NCBI GenBank assembly: GCA_031841125.1
Contig: CM063110.1
Coordinates: 28,391,626-28,455,625 of the forward strand
Direction: 5' to 3'
DNA length: 64,000 bases
Source of the DNA: Acanthococcus lagerstroemiae
Lineage: Eukaryota; Arthropoda; Insecta; Hemiptera; Eriococcidae
Part shown: one piece after another, positions 24,852-39,800 of the stretch
Layout of the letters: the number at the start of each line of letters is the position of its first letter
Numbering within the stretch: the first letter of the stretch is position 1
Program-made: the position numbers and the translations under genes
The notes under the pieces: generated by a model
What the model was told of the DNA's origin: nothing
Seen by the model: only the letters and a program-made list of their open reading frames with translations
Databases searched by the model: none

Positions 24852-27800
24852 GTACCTGTCGATGTGTATTGTACCTCTTGCTCGTGCACTTTTTTTCTCG
24901 ACGTATGCCTTTCGGTAGCAGAATCCGGATCATTTCATTGGCGGGGCATTAACTGGTTGTGTTAATTTAGTACAGATACCAGAAGGCTGGGATTATGCAT
25001 TATAATCAACGCCCAAAAAACGTCGTGGAGAGTAACGCGGATTATTCTGCATCGAGTTACCGAGATATTTAGAACCGAGTTAACCACTATCATAATTCTG
25101 AGGCCGGAGGCGTTCTGGGATAAGCAGAAGGTGGAGAATTGCGCCAGACTGAAAAGTTGTAACGGGGTATGTTCATTTAATTTGGCTTGCAAGTTCTTAT
25201 ACCGAATCCACTTATACCAGAGTCGTATTCGTATTTTGGGTTTATTATACGTAGTATCGGGTAGGAAACGATTGCCAAGATTCAGTAGACCTCTGAAGCC
25301 TATGCTGCGCCGCCGTTTTTATTCTTCCGTTGACGAGCGAACGCGTCACGGGCGACAACCGAGGCTGCCCCGCGACGAAAATCGAAGTTGCACGGCGAAT
25401 GAACAGATAACAATGGCAGCTTAACCTACTTGGGTTTCTAGTGCTCCAGCTTCAGTAGCAGCCTACTTGGGTTTCTAGTGCTCCAGCTTCAGTAGCAGAT
25501 AATGCACCTTGAGTTCTCGAAAAAAAGTTGCATAGATCACTTTCAGTGTCAAAATATGATGGCAGGACATTGACTTGCAGAATTGTACTATGTTACTCAT
25601 TGCTGGGGATTAAAAAAGGTTCTCTAGGTTCATGTTCTAATTTCCGTACTCCTGGGTACTGAATGGGGAGGAGGTAGTTGTTATTAATGGTTAAATTTTA
25701 AGGTTATTTTGCTGGGCGATAATCATAGTCTTGTATTCGTGAAACAGTCAAAACTCATTTTTGTTTCGATCATTCAAAAGTTGTGAACTTCTAGAAAATG
25801 TCAGTCAAAAAATATCTTTCTGAAAAACCAGTAGACTCCGTCTCAAAGGAAAAACAACTGCTTTTTTTTAATAACTCGCGACTAAAATGTTGGTTGATAC
25901 TTACAAGCTCTAAGCTCTAAAATTAACATTTACTTTTCTTTTTTTCCCCTTGGTTCGGGGAGGGGGAATATATCCATCCTCGTATCCACTTTATTTACGT
26001 CGTTGTTATTTTTTATTTTACTTTGTTAATATCGAGCCATGGAGCTACACTCTCGGGCTATGGGCTCGGGAAAGGTTGTTGTCTATATGTTGCAGAGGTA
26101 TCCAGCAGCAGAAAGGTAGGTGAGGGTGTTGTATATGTGCTCATGGGCTTTGGAGAGGGCCAAAATCCGACTATGGGGGACGTGGTGAGAGTTACGAAGG
26201 CGGGTGAGGGAGGGGCATGAGAAGAGGTGGTCCACAGTGAGAGGGTCTTCATCTTCACAGTGTGGGCAGTTGAGAGGATACAGATTAGTGAGAAGATGCG
26301 TGTGAGGCGTATTATGTCCGATCCTTAGGCGGGTGATGATAATTTCCTCGCGGCGTGAGGAACATTGAGACGTTGACCAGGGGACAGGTGTAAGCTTGAT
26401 TTGTGCGAGTTTGTTGTGCTGAGAGGCTTGATGTCGCCACTCTTTGATCCACTTACGCAAAATAATCTGGCGAATGGCGGAAGTGAGATCTGTTGAGATA
26501 GAGAGTTGACAAGTGATATATGGGAGCTGTGTAGCTTACTGTGCTGCTTGATCAACTGCCTTATCTCCTGGGATATCATAATATGGCTTGGGATCCAGAT
26601 TAGTAAAGTAGTAAAGGAAATGAGATGGAGAATGAGATGGATGCGTTGGACGAGAGCGTGCGTTGAAAGGCGATCGGAAATAGACCTTAATGAGGAAAGT
26701 GAATCTGAGAGGACCAGGTAGTGGGTGTGGGTGGGTGGGTCTTCGAGCAAGGAGATCGTGACTATGCACTGTAGGATAGCATGGATGAGTTCGGCTGTGT
26801 AGATGGAAGCTGCATTTCTAAGTCGGAAGGAGTGTAGTAGACTATCTATGGAGTAGGCGTAAACATTGCGTCGGTTGTACTTTGAACCATCAGTGAAGCA
26901 TAGGATACGGTCAGGAAAGCTGTCAAGAATTTCTTGCATATGAGTCCAATAAACTTGGGGATGAATTTTTTAGGGAATTATGTAAGCTCGAAATTGCATC
27001 GAGGAAGGTTTAACAACCAGGGTGGGGTCGATGTATGGATTGTTAGTAGTGACTTGTAGGAAAAGGTACGGGACAGTGTCCCTTCAAAGTGTGACCGTAA
27101 GTGTAGTGAGGATTTAGGAACATGGGCGTAGTTTGGAGGTTTAAAGAGCTTAGGGTTGTATGCTATCGTAACGAGAAGTTTGGCAGTGAGTTGCATTCGG
27201 CGGTAAGAGAGAGGAGGAATTCCCGCATCGGCACGTATGCTCAAAGCTGGGCTAGTGCGAAAGGCGCCAAAGGCGACACGTAGACCCGCATTTTGGCCAG
27301 GTTAGAAAGACATGCATGTTCAGCTCTTGTATCCCTTTTAATTAAAATTCCATGTGTGGCTATTGCTTGAAAATTTGTTTCTATATCTAGTGCTTTTTCT
27401 TTTCTACCTCACGTATAGAATAATATGAACTCGTTATTTGGAAATTTAATAATTCTCTATATTCGCCATAGTTTACTGTCCTTAAATGAGTGAAATATTG
27501 ATGTTTTTGCAGAAAAACAATACCGAAAATGGTCGGTTGAGAACTTGGTTCGTTTTTTGTCTTCACTCTTGAAGCCCCTGGGTCCTCAAACTTTAGATTA
27601 GACATAAATCTGAAGGACTGTGTTTACTTTTACGCGCCTACTGAGTACAATAAGGACTGGTGGTCAAATATTAGTTTCCTAGTCAAGTGTCTGGAGCTAG
27701 GTTTTGAGGACTCCTGACTCAGGAACGGGCCAAGCTATTTTGGCGCCCCGTGCAAAGTTTAGAATAAGCGCCCTTAAAAGCTAGAATCTTCAAAAAGGCG

Positions 27801-30800
27801 CGCTGGACATAGGGCGATGTACATCACAGGAAATATAGATTTTGTGAACAATCAAGTATGTAAACTAAAGGAATATAGTTATAAATGAGAAATACGTACA
27901 GTTTATAAAAAACAATAATTAAGTTAGCAAATTTTCTTCAAATTTTTTGGCCAAAAATTCTTGCGCAATTTTTTGGTATTTCTGGCGCCCCTCAAAGTAG
28001 AACGTTCTGTGGCGCCCCGTGCAAGTTCACGATTTGTCCTTATGGTCGGCCCGGCCCTATCCTGACTCTATGGCTTACTCTCAAAATATACTGTTCTTGC
28101 TGTTTGAGGTCAACAACTATGTATTTCCTTCGAATGTCCTTCGTAGCATTAAATGCGTGTAGGTGTCATTTAGTGAAGAAACAGTGTTGGTAATCTTGAT
28201 CGAGGAAACCACTCTCGTATCACTGAACTACCATCAAACTGCTGGAGGAAAACTAAGAATTTTGATGATTATTATTTGTATTATTATTAATAGGCCTCCT
28301 TGGTCAATCATTTTGATATAAGGGTTATAGTCTAATTTCCTTTGGTGACAAGACATTACTAGGGATGAATGGTTATGAATGAATTTTCTTTCTCTATAAA
28401 GGGCATGCAACCTGCATGGCGCACCGGACTAGTTCCGGTGTTCGTAGGCTAATCCAACTGTAGTCTTTTTGAATTCCGGTGGAACAATTAAACTGAACTC
28501 CACCTCTTGCTACAATTGGTGTGGCTTGGCCAGATGTTCAAGTTCATTATATGTTTCTATTTTATTATTTGCTCATCATATTCAGTCTTAAAAATTCGCC
28601 ATCTGTGCTGTGATTCAAACCCGCGTTCCGTGGTTTGGAAGGCAGCGTTCGAATCCACTCGGCCACCAAGCCACCCAAACTAAGAATATCCTATAATATT
28701 ATTGAAATGACAAAGTATGTAATAATAATAACAAAATTCAGCAAATAAACAAAAATTTTAGGGAAAAACTTTCAAAGTTGCTATGAAGTCAATAAAGTAT
28801 TAATAAATTCAGGTGATTCATAAATGGACACTGTTAAGTGTAAGGGAACCAACCAGCAAAATCCGTTTTTGGAGAACACGTGATTCGAAGTTCAAGAGCC
28901 TGCATATAGAAACTGTATGACATAGCGTTTACTGATAAGTTTTTTTCAACGAGAGTGCACATTTCGGAATCGGGGGCCCAATTTTGAAAAATTCTACTTT
29001 TTACGCTCTTTCCAACAATACTAATAACTCATTTTGTTTACAAATGTCGGTTGATTCCCTTACGCTTAATAGCGTCCTAATAATTTCGAGCATTTGACAT
29101 TAGAAGATATGGCACCAAATTTGGTACGTACATAATGGTGCAGCCAGAGGCGGTGAGGGGGTTTGGACCCCTTCATTGCGATTTCTTCAAATGGTGGTTC
29201 GTCCAATTTTAGCCCCCCCCCCTCTAACACACCCTCCTTTTTGATCAAGACCAGACAAGTGCCCAGTTCCGGAAAAGTTCGGGAAAAGTTGGGAATTTTC
29301 GGAAATATGTGAAAGAGCCTCTAAAACACTGATTCTCTAACTCTGTTTCACGGCACCTAGGGGTGCCGCAAGATTTCCAGCAAAATAGGAAAAAAATGTA
29401 AGAAAAAATTGAAAAAAAAAAATTAAAAAGTACAGTTACTGGCATTGTAGTGTACTTAACTTATTTCTCACGTATAACATATTTGGAAAGCTGAATGAGT
29501 TGAACCGTTCTCTACAAGGGCGTCACGAAACAATTATTTCTTCAACGGACAAAATTGAGGGATTCCAGAAAAAAACTTGTATCGTAGAGAGAGCACGTTG
29601 AAAAGAATTTGCTTGAAAATTTTCCTGCAGTTTTCGAGAAGATTAAAAACGGATCACAGTTAAGCACCGTAAAAGAGCAAATAATTGAACATTTAACATT
29701 GTTCGAAAACAGTTTCAGCAATTACTTTCCATTGCAATCAATGCATAAAAATGGTTGGGTCCAAAATCCGTTCCTCTTTGCCGATGAGGCTGAAGATTTG
29801 GATCTTAACGTCGATGAACATGATCAATTTAATGATCTTTGCGTTGATTCACTCGTGTGGAAAAGATTTGAAAAGGTGGACATGCCTATGGCTTCTCTTT
29901 GGTTTAGTCTCAAAACATCGTACCCTCTTTTAGTGGCAAAGGCAGTGGTCGGACCTCCTATTGAAATCAAAAGGGGTGAAGTCCACTTTTGTCGTTTTTG
30001 CTTTTTTCACGGATTATGGGGTATTGAAATATCGCGCATCTGCTGGTGTGGTCGAAATTTCGTGAAACAGCTGGGAAAGTGCTGTTTGGCAACATCGCTT
30101 TCTTTTATTATTTTTTTTTTGTAATAAAATTTTTTCAAAAAATGGATTTTTCCAGAAATTGTTTGAAAATGGTGTATTTTAGTGTAAAAAACAGAAATAA
30201 ATGAAAAATTCCGGTTCACTCCCCTCTGTTTGCATTTCTTTACCTGAAAAGTGCTATTTTTAAAAACGAAATCGCAATTTTCCAACACAGCTTCAGAACT
30301 TTTCTTCTTACAAGCAGGGATTTTGCTCGATTGGAATGGGACCAAGACTAGAGTGACCCCTTTATGCCTGGCTAAAATGGGGGAGGGGGCTATTTCGAAA
30401 CGTAAAACTAAAAAAAAAATCATTCAGAACCAAAAAGGGTTAAGTCCAAAAACTTTGAGTCGCCTAAACTTCGGCCCATCAAAATTTTATTCGACGGGAC
30501 CGGTCTTAAAAGCTTCTCTTGTAACCCTCTACCACCATCCTGAAGGACGTATTCTGCGATTTTCAAATTTTCGAATAAAACAGTTTTTTTCGCTTCCTGA
30601 AAAGTGCGATTTTTGGACTTAACCGCGTTTGGTTGTAACCGATTCATTTATAAGTTAAACTTATGCTTGATGTTTTGTATCTACAGCTTACTCCGTACAG
30701 TTAATCAAAGAAAGTCTTGTAACTTTTGCCAACAAATTCTTTCTCTGAAACCAGAAGAGTTGATGAAAGATTGAAATTTATCGCAAATACAAATAACAGT

Positions 30801-33800
30801 TCTGCTAACTACAGAAATAATATTAGAATTGAATAAATGAGCTACGCTGCGGGATAAAATAAAAATTTATTTAAGCAAAAATAGTTTTATTGGTGTAATA
30901 AATTTAAAACTCAGTAAATATGAATCAGACGATGTCCAAATTCCATGGTGGGGGAGGGGCTTTGAAGAACAAATTTCAGTTTAAAAATTAAGAATAGAAT
31001 AAAATTTTTTCCCTGGAGAAGGCGAGAGAATTAATTGCACGTTTTGTATCAGCTGTGGAGAAGTGGTTAATAATTTCATCCGTTGAGCCCCTCGAGCCAA
31101 CAATTCGGGTAGGGAGGGTGTCTCTAGTCATCAACCCTTCAAACCATAGTGGGTAAATTTATAGATATTTTAAGTGCTTAAACTCAAATTTTATTTCAAA
31201 TTGGTTTTGAATTTGACTTCTGTCGCATGATTTGATCTTTTTTCGGACGGCATGTTCTCTTTAGTGATTCATGATAGTGTACTTTATAATACATTTTTGG
31301 TTTATTTATTATTCAACTTTTTTTTTCGTCAGTTTCTCATCATTCGCTAAAAAAAGAAAAAAGAAAGAAAGAAAAAAATAAATAATGAATCTCCCAATAG
31401 TGGACGCCTCGTGTGCAGCTTTTTACTGTACTATATTGCATTTTATTCTCTGGGTGATCAAATAATCAGTTTTCACGCGCGATAGATTTTATTTCATGTA
31501 TTATTATTTTTCTAAATTTCATGTATGTAACCTACACTAAAAAAAAAAAATCCAAACAGCTAACACTTCTTTATGAAGACATTCTTTCGTTCCACAGGGG
31601 TGTCCGTTTTGGGAAACTCTTTGGTTACGATCATTTGATAATGTTGACCCTCCATTAATGATATCTAATTTCCAATTCATTTTATGTTTCCTAGAATTAC
31701 AGTTCATTTTCTTGTAAACATAATATTCGTTTGGATTTTCAACCTGTCTTATTTAATTACAGGTCATTTACATACCCGTTTCTCGTCTGCATAAATACGT
31801 CAGTCCATCTCACCTACCGGAAGAACTTGGCGGTACCTGGGTGTATAATCACAGATTATGGATTGAAAATCGAATAGTGCGTTTAAACTTTTCTATTTTG
31901 ATTTTTGTAAAAATTAAATCATAGTACTTGGTAGTATTGTGGTTCCGAAAAGGCTGATGATTGGTTCGAATTTTGTGACACCGAAAAAGCGGTTGATTAA
32001 TTCGAATTTTATTATTGTTCACGTGCAGAAAGTGGAAGGATTCGTGAAGTTGGCCGAGAATGCTGTGATAAATTTGGAGTCAATAAGGCATAGACTGAAT
32101 ACCGCCAAAGAATGTTTGGAATGCAAAATTACAGATATCGCTTTTTCAGTTAGCGCGGAAACGTACGAGCTGACCAAGAAAACTACCCTTCAGACTATCA
32201 ATGCAGGTTCGTGCTAAGCCTTAGAAATACCTGCTTCGTGCGAAATTTCACACAATATCTCTGTCTTTAACTTCTCCAAGTATCTCATTTTTGACTGAGA
32301 AATCTCAGTTTCACAATCGAGTACTGTGCTGCAGCGTTTTGGACAATTTTTTCAATTAAATTAATGCCTTTATGTATTTGAAGCTAATTGCGAACAAAAC
32401 GTTGTTCAGAAATTGTTTTACTATCCGTTTTGTGAATGTGCACTTTTCTGCGGGCAGGATATGCGTTAATTGAACAGCTGGAGAAGCAACATACTGAACA
32501 GCAACAGCACTTGATCACGGTTCCTCAAGATATAGTAGATACAAAGGACAGAATCAACAGATTGTTACAGATAGTGCAAGGGAAGATGACGCTTGTTGAG
32601 GAGTCGTGGATTGATGTGCAAAAACGAAGCGAAGATATGAAAGTAAGACATTTCCTTAAATTCATAACTAATAGGGTGACCAGTTTCTGGACGGGAAAAG
32701 TCAGGGAATGTGAGCCGCACACTTGGGTAAGTCAGGAAAAGGTCAGGAAATTTTGAAAGAAGATCGAAAAAATCAGGGAATTTTGAAGAAAATTTTATGA
32801 TGTGAACGTATGTACCATTTTCTTTGTCAGACTCAACTGAACATTTTTTAAATAAATCATTTGTTTGTTATGAAAAAGTTATGGATTGGAAAAAGTTGGA
32901 AAAATCAGAGACAAGTTAGGGAATTTTTTGGGGGAAAACATTGGCCACCCTGACTAAGAATGAAGAGGAACTTGAGTTTACTCTGCTATGAAATCGGTGA
33001 GAATTTTATGTGAAAAAAAAAAAAAATGAAGTCAGGTAGAAGGACCCGTATTAAACATGTCTTTAATATTTTGAGAAAAGATTCTCAACAATGATACTGC
33101 ATCTGGCACGTAGCTGACCATTTTTTAAGAAGAGGGGGCAACTAGAGTTGAAATTTCACTCAAAAGAACAATTTAAAAAAAAAAGAAAGAAAGAAAGAAA
33201 AAAATTAGAAAAAAAAAACAGAAGATCTTGGCCTTTATGATAAGACTGAGAGGAGGATACATTAGTAGCCATTGCCACTTGAATCAATGCCGATGCCCAT
33301 TCACATATTTTCTTCATTCTTCACATTTGTGCGCTTTATTTCTGTGATCGTGGATTCAGAGCTTGGTAACCCTTGGTATTCTGCATTACAGGAAGTAATG
33401 TTAATAGAAGACGGCGTTTGTCAAGTTACAAATTGGATCCTAGGAACTGGCGAGACGTTGTTGAATGCCCAGCAGAATGTGGGATATGATGTAATATCGG
33501 CTGAAGATCTTCGAAGAAACCACGAAACACTGGAACTGAAATGCAGGGTCGGTGTACCGAATTGAAATTTCAATGTAACTACTTTCAGTGGGTTTAGTGA
33601 TCTGTTAACTGGTTTTTATGTGTTTACAGGAACCGTACGGCCATTATGCTGAGATCCTGCATAAGCTGGACGTATTCGCTCGAAATGGAAACCAATTTCC
33701 GCAAGATCTGAAGTCGCAAAAAGATTTCATGGATTTCGTATGTCGCAGCTTTGCTACGCGAGTTGAAAGGAGAAGAAATGTTCTGATCACGTCGGCTAGA

Positions 33801-36800
33801 TTTTTTAGACTAGTTTCGGAGGTACTCAGTAAATCTAACTATTATTATAATTTAATTGATGCATATCGCTGCAAATACTTTTGAAAGAAAACAATGTAGG
33901 TACCAGAAGCACAAATAGGGCCCAGAACTGGGGGGGGGCTTAAGCCCCCTTATTATGAAGTAATACCACCCCCGCATCATTTTCTTTGGTAATTTTTCAG
34001 AGTTTGGGGGCTATTTAGAAGTTTGGGGGAGAGGGGCTAAGTCCCCCAAGCCCCCACCTATTTGCGCCTGTGGTAGGTACTGATATACGATTTCTTTGTG
34101 TAGTATTTCCAGGTTACCAGCAGCGTATACGAAAATTTGATTATGTGCGTTGACGTTGAAGCTTTGGAATCTGCTGAAAACACGTTGGAAGAATTGCAGA
34201 ATAGCTTGATAAATATTGGTAATTTTACTTTCTTTTCATATACAAGGGAAATGGCAACATATCACGCTTACTCTAAAGCGGCTGTTATTTTGGAACTGGA
34301 ATTGATTATCTCTAATCTTTCCAATCAATCGTATCGGGAAAAAATTGCCAAATCTGAGTAAAATTAGACCGGGGTCCGTGTAGTAGGCTCAAGTTGTAAT
34401 GGAAGTTGACAACTGATTGCAAAGTTAAAGAGTTTTTTGTTTCATCATTTTCTGGATCCTTCAGTTACTGCATAAAAAATTGGTCCGTTCTGGGAGAGGG
34501 GTTCTTCAGTTTCTAAATTCATCTTCATAATCATTTTAGCCACGGCCCCTACTCTTTGGGCTCTACAAGGACGCTAATGCTGAGTAATAATAAACTGAAT
34601 GTAAAATTGGCTTTGAATAGATCGCTAACTTCATTTTTTTAGTTATATCATCCGCTCACCCTTTATTTATGCATTTAAACGCCATAGGCGAGTCTCTAGC
34701 TAGAACTCTAATATACGAGTAAGAGAAGTTTTAAAAGTCCATAGGAAAGGCTTTGTACCCGTCCTGTGGCGGTACAATGAAATAGCCGTCCTCGGGTCGC
34801 TTTAAGAGGTTGCTGTCCTAATCACGGGGAGCTGATGGGTGCTTGTACTTGTCCATGCATATTGTATCCTCAGTTAGCAAAATTTGGCCATCAATTAGGA
34901 AATTATAAAAAGTGTTCAGCTTTTTTTGTGCTTGTAAGGTTCCACGTTTCTCCAGTTGTTACGATTCACATTTCTCTCTTTTTTTTTAAAGAAGTTGCTT
35001 CGGTTCGTTTTTGACATTAAATAGAGTGGAGGATAATAAGGGACTCACTAACTTGCAGAACGAGTGGAGTGACCATAAACCCAGTTTCAACTTGGCCCAA
35101 AAGGTAATTCATGCATTTGGAAGTAAATCAAAATTGGGAAAATGCCAACATCCCCCCCCTTCTTCTTGAAGCTCCTGTCTATCCTGTCCCATGTAATTAT
35201 TTTGATCAAATGCCAGATTCTCCTTTTCCCTCGATAATTACATAATATATGGGCCACCTTCAAGTAGAAATTATGAATAATCCAACATAGCTTACGTGGA
35301 CCTTTGTACAGGATGAGCAGGGGATGGGAAAAACGGACATGAAAATGAATTCAGTGACACTTCCCTCCCGGTTTAATTATTTTAGATTTGATAGTTGCAA
35401 CGTTGTGAACTTATCACGTTACTCAACAGCAATCGCCTTATTGAATCTGTATGGGTCTCATTAGGAAAATGAAAGAATTTTTGGCTAAAAACGGACGAAA
35501 TCAGATGGAACAAACCCTTCACATAAATAGTTATTCTTAGACACAAATTGAGGCCCGTGGAGGATTGAGCTTTTCTCTTGACCAATTTTTCACTTACTGG
35601 TGAGAGCATTAGAAATTACATTTCTTTTTAACCAGTATAAATAACGACTTTCTCAACTCATACTTCGAGTTGTATTATAGGGAAGAAGGAAAACCGAACT
35701 TCTCTTCTTACTAAAACTGTAATTTTTGATTGTCATCCAATTGCTGGTGTATTTTGATAATAATAGGGAGTTTGGCTCCAAGACTCAATATGATGGAGTC
35801 AGTCATTTGACATTTTGAAATTGTATCGGATAAATGTGTGCACACTTGTATACAAAATTGTGCACATTTTTAAATTATCTTTTCGAGTATATCAGGAAAG
35901 TTCGCTTTCTCGAAATAATAAATATTGCACCGTACGTTGTTTAGTTTTTGCTGAATCACTTCCCAAGCCTAAATGGATGTACTGAAGTTGTATCAGTCTC
36001 TGTGCCTCAATTTGTCGATACATGATATGCACAATTTTTTCTGCTAATGAGATTTATATTGAAGGTGATGAATAAGTATATTGTTGATAGTTTTTTCGCT
36101 GCGTGCTCGTCTTCGAAATCGTAAAGTAAAACAACCGTTAGTATTATTAGCAAAAGTGTTAATTATGATCCTTATTATACCTGCTCTTACTTTTCAAAAC
36201 AGCAGATGATTGTTATTCATATGGAGTGAGAAATTAGAAAATTAATGCAAAAATCTGTTTTATTGTAACCCACTTCAGTGACCTTTCAGTTGACAAACTC
36301 CATTACGAGCATTCGTCAGTTTTTATTTGACAACTTGAACGTTTCAGATGCTTTGGAAAAAGAGTTGGTGAAAGAAGGAGAAAAACTATCTGATTTGCTA
36401 TCAATTCCTGTGAAAGACGCTTTCGGCAGAGAACTAGCTGTCAATTACCAAGAAGATATAATCAACGTTCGAGAAATTTTGGAAATGACGATCGCCAGAA
36501 GGCAGTTGTTCAAGGACAGCGTCGAATTACAAAAATTAACGTTGCAACAAGTGATCCATATACATAGTTATGAAAAAAACGCGATTCAGGTTAATTTTAC
36601 TCCTAATTTTAGAATGTTTTTTGAAGCGGGTGAAAACTGAGTGATCAAGTCAGGGAATTTTTAATTTTAGGCTATTGAGTGGCTCGACGAATTGTATAAA
36701 GTGATGCTGGAATCTCATTCTCATATCGGGTGCAGTGTGCATGAAATCCAAATGCAAAAAGAAGAACATCAGTGCTTTCAGGAGACTGCAAAAGTAAATT

Positions 36801-39800
36801 GCTTGTTATTCATAATGAGTTTTAGTAAATCAACTAGTGAAAAGAGACTGCAATGAAATGAATTCATAATTTCTGTCCTGTGCTATTGATTCTTTTCCAT
36901 AACATTATATTATTTGCTGTGAATTGTCGTACACAGGGTACTTTCGAGTTCGGCTGTCAGTTGCTGCAGGCTGCATTAGTTCTGAGACAATCGTGCAAAC
37001 TCTCGGAGCAGGTTAATGTGGAACTCATGCAGAACGTGTGGAACAGCTGGAAGAGGTTATACGATGTTAGTCAAGAGCAGTTGACCCGTTTACGAGTTTC
37101 TTCTGTTTTCCATCGCAACGTCGATCAAGTATAGATTCACGAAACAGTAAAACTGTGTAAAAATTTTAATTAACGTGTCGAAGTCATGCTCGTACACGCT
37201 TTTTCTTTTCGTTTGTCGCGCAGTATTGCCAGCAACTTAAGGAGCTCACGGACAATTTTATAATCTCGGTGGTAGAAGAAGAATCTCCAAAAAAGCGTAC
37301 GCAGCTGAAAAATACGCTCTTGCTTCGCGAAAGTATCTTGACCGAAGTCGGAAGGATGATGAGATTGGGCAGAATGTTGAAAACTCGCTTGCGTGAACCA
37401 CTGTGCCCTTGTGATAAGTAAATATCATTTTCATTTCTGTTGGTTTCGGCACCTGATGTATTTAGGTTTAATCTAAAGCTGTCTATAGGCTAGTATTATA
37501 AAACTTGGTTAAAAATAATCTACGGCTATTTTTAACCAAGTTTTATTGTATGGGCCCAAACTGATTGGTGTGGGGTGCTCCTGGCCAAGCTTTGTGTTAG
37601 GTGAAACTTACCTCGGGGTGAGTTCAAGAGACAACCCATCTGAACATATAGGAATTGTGACACATTTTCGGTTCTTTTTGATCATCTTATGACTCAAGGT
37701 ATATGGCCAAGTTCCTGATATGGCCATCAGCAAACTGCTGGGAACCTAATTCCTCCCCCCCCCCTCCTCAAAATCAGACTGTTTTGTCGGTTACATAAGC
37801 AACCTACCCCAACATACCCGGTGTTAAAAGTGATTGGCTCATGCCTCAGATCCCAGCAGTTGGCTGATGGCCATATTGGGAACCTGGCCGTATTAGGTCA
37901 CCTTATGTTATTGTATGAGACAAGAAACCGGCTTTGGAGATCACGAACTTTGGACATGTGTGCCTTTTCTCGTGTCAGTGTTCATAATTATGTGTATTTA
38001 ATTCTAAAATCGTAAAAAAATATATTTAGAACTTACGACTCACAAGACTTCTTCCAGATTGTAACATGACCCACTCAGATTCTGTTATGACTCACGAAAA
38101 CTCATTCAGATTCGGATAAATTGCATCAAACTCTGTTAGGTGTCATTCAGACTTTTTTGGGATTTGCTGGGGGTTCATCAGGCTTAATTTTTAATCTAAT
38201 TGGATTCTCTCAGAACTCATTCAGACTTTGTGAAGACTCATTCTGATGCTTTTGGGACTTATTCAGGCGCTATTAAATCTAATTCGATTCTTTCAAAACG
38301 TATTCAGATTTCGTTTAGAGTCATTCTGACTATATGTTGGGATTCATTCAGTCTAAACTTCCAGATTTTTTTATTACTCTTTAAGACTCATCCAGATTCG
38401 TGGTATTTAATACCTGTTCAAACCATCCAGCCTCATTCTGACTCTGTCCAGACTCATTGAGATTTACTCGGGCTATGCTAAGCCTGATTTAGATGTGACT
38501 AGGGTTTTTTCAGACTCTGTCATCAAAACTCATTCGATACTTTCGAAGCTTATTCAGACTGTTATCTTACTAAGACTCGTGCCACTCGTTCAAACTCACG
38601 AAATCTTTGGTAAGGCTCATCGAGGTTCTTTTCTGACTCTCCTGAGACGTTCAAGACTCATTCGGCCCAAATTAGGGCTCGACCAAGTCTCTTATGACGT
38701 GGCAAAACTCATGAAGATTTTGTTCCTTCGAGCTTATTCAGACTTCTTAGGTTCATTCTGTTTGTTGAAATTAGTTTAGCCTGTCGCAATACTGACGATT
38801 CATTCAAACGAGGTTAACACATTGAAATTTTGTTAATATGATTCGTTAAGGCTCGTCCAGACCAGGGACGTTGCGAAGAGTTTTTTCTGGAAGGGCAAAA
38901 ATTGTTAAATTCCCAACTGACTCAACTCAAAATTACCGTGTATCAAAATTTGTTTGTATTGGTTAGAAAAAACCTTTCAACTTGAGGATTTTCTCAACTT
39001 TTGATCCGTCTACTGAAAATTTCCCGACTCTTGTGGAGGCTTGGGGAGGCAAGAGCAGGTAAGCTGCCCCCCGTGCCTCCCTTATTTTCGTCCTTAGTCG
39101 AGACTCGAGTAATGACTTTGTTAGATTCTTTCGGAACTTGTTACAACTGATTCAAACTCTCTCTTGTCCGGATTCTTTCAGACTTGATCAGACTTGAATT
39201 CAGTTATAGTTCATCATAGTCATTAAAACAGAGTTCAGATCCTTTCTACCGCGTTTAAAACTCATGCAGGCTGTACTAGTATTGAAATGGACTCTCAGTA
39301 TCCTTTCCTGACTCATTTAGACTCATTAACACTCGTTCTTACGTTATTAAGATTCATTCATATATTCGGATAAGACTCATCCGGATTACATTAGGTCTCG
39401 TTAAGATTTATTTTGACTTCTAGGAACCTAATGAAGGAAGGAAAGGAAGCTCCCCCCTTCTCAAATTTTTCTCGTCTGGCGGCAAAATCGCCTTAAATCA
39501 TGGAAAAAGATGAAGTGAGAAACCTATTTTATTACTCGCAACATATTTGTAGTTGGCATTGTTCAAGTTTTGTAATAACAAAACTAGAACCCCCCCCCCC
39601 TTCTCATATCGACTGAAACTGGAAAAATGAGGATATTGCCCTGGACTCTTATAGAACTTATTCAGACTGGAATGTTCATTCAGTAGTTCTGTTAAGACCC
39701 TTATGGCGTGTTTTAAGACTCATTTAAATGTCCTTTAGATTAGGTGAGATTCACTTAGTTCCATTAAAACTGCGTGAAGACCCATACTGACTTCGTTGAC

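Noticed and set aside
35059..35103. 45-base block bounded by splice-like AG and GT
   Set aside because: It reads openly only in phase 0, while exon 8 leaves and exon 9 enters in phase 1; inclusion would create a stop, and the protein alignment shows no gap there.
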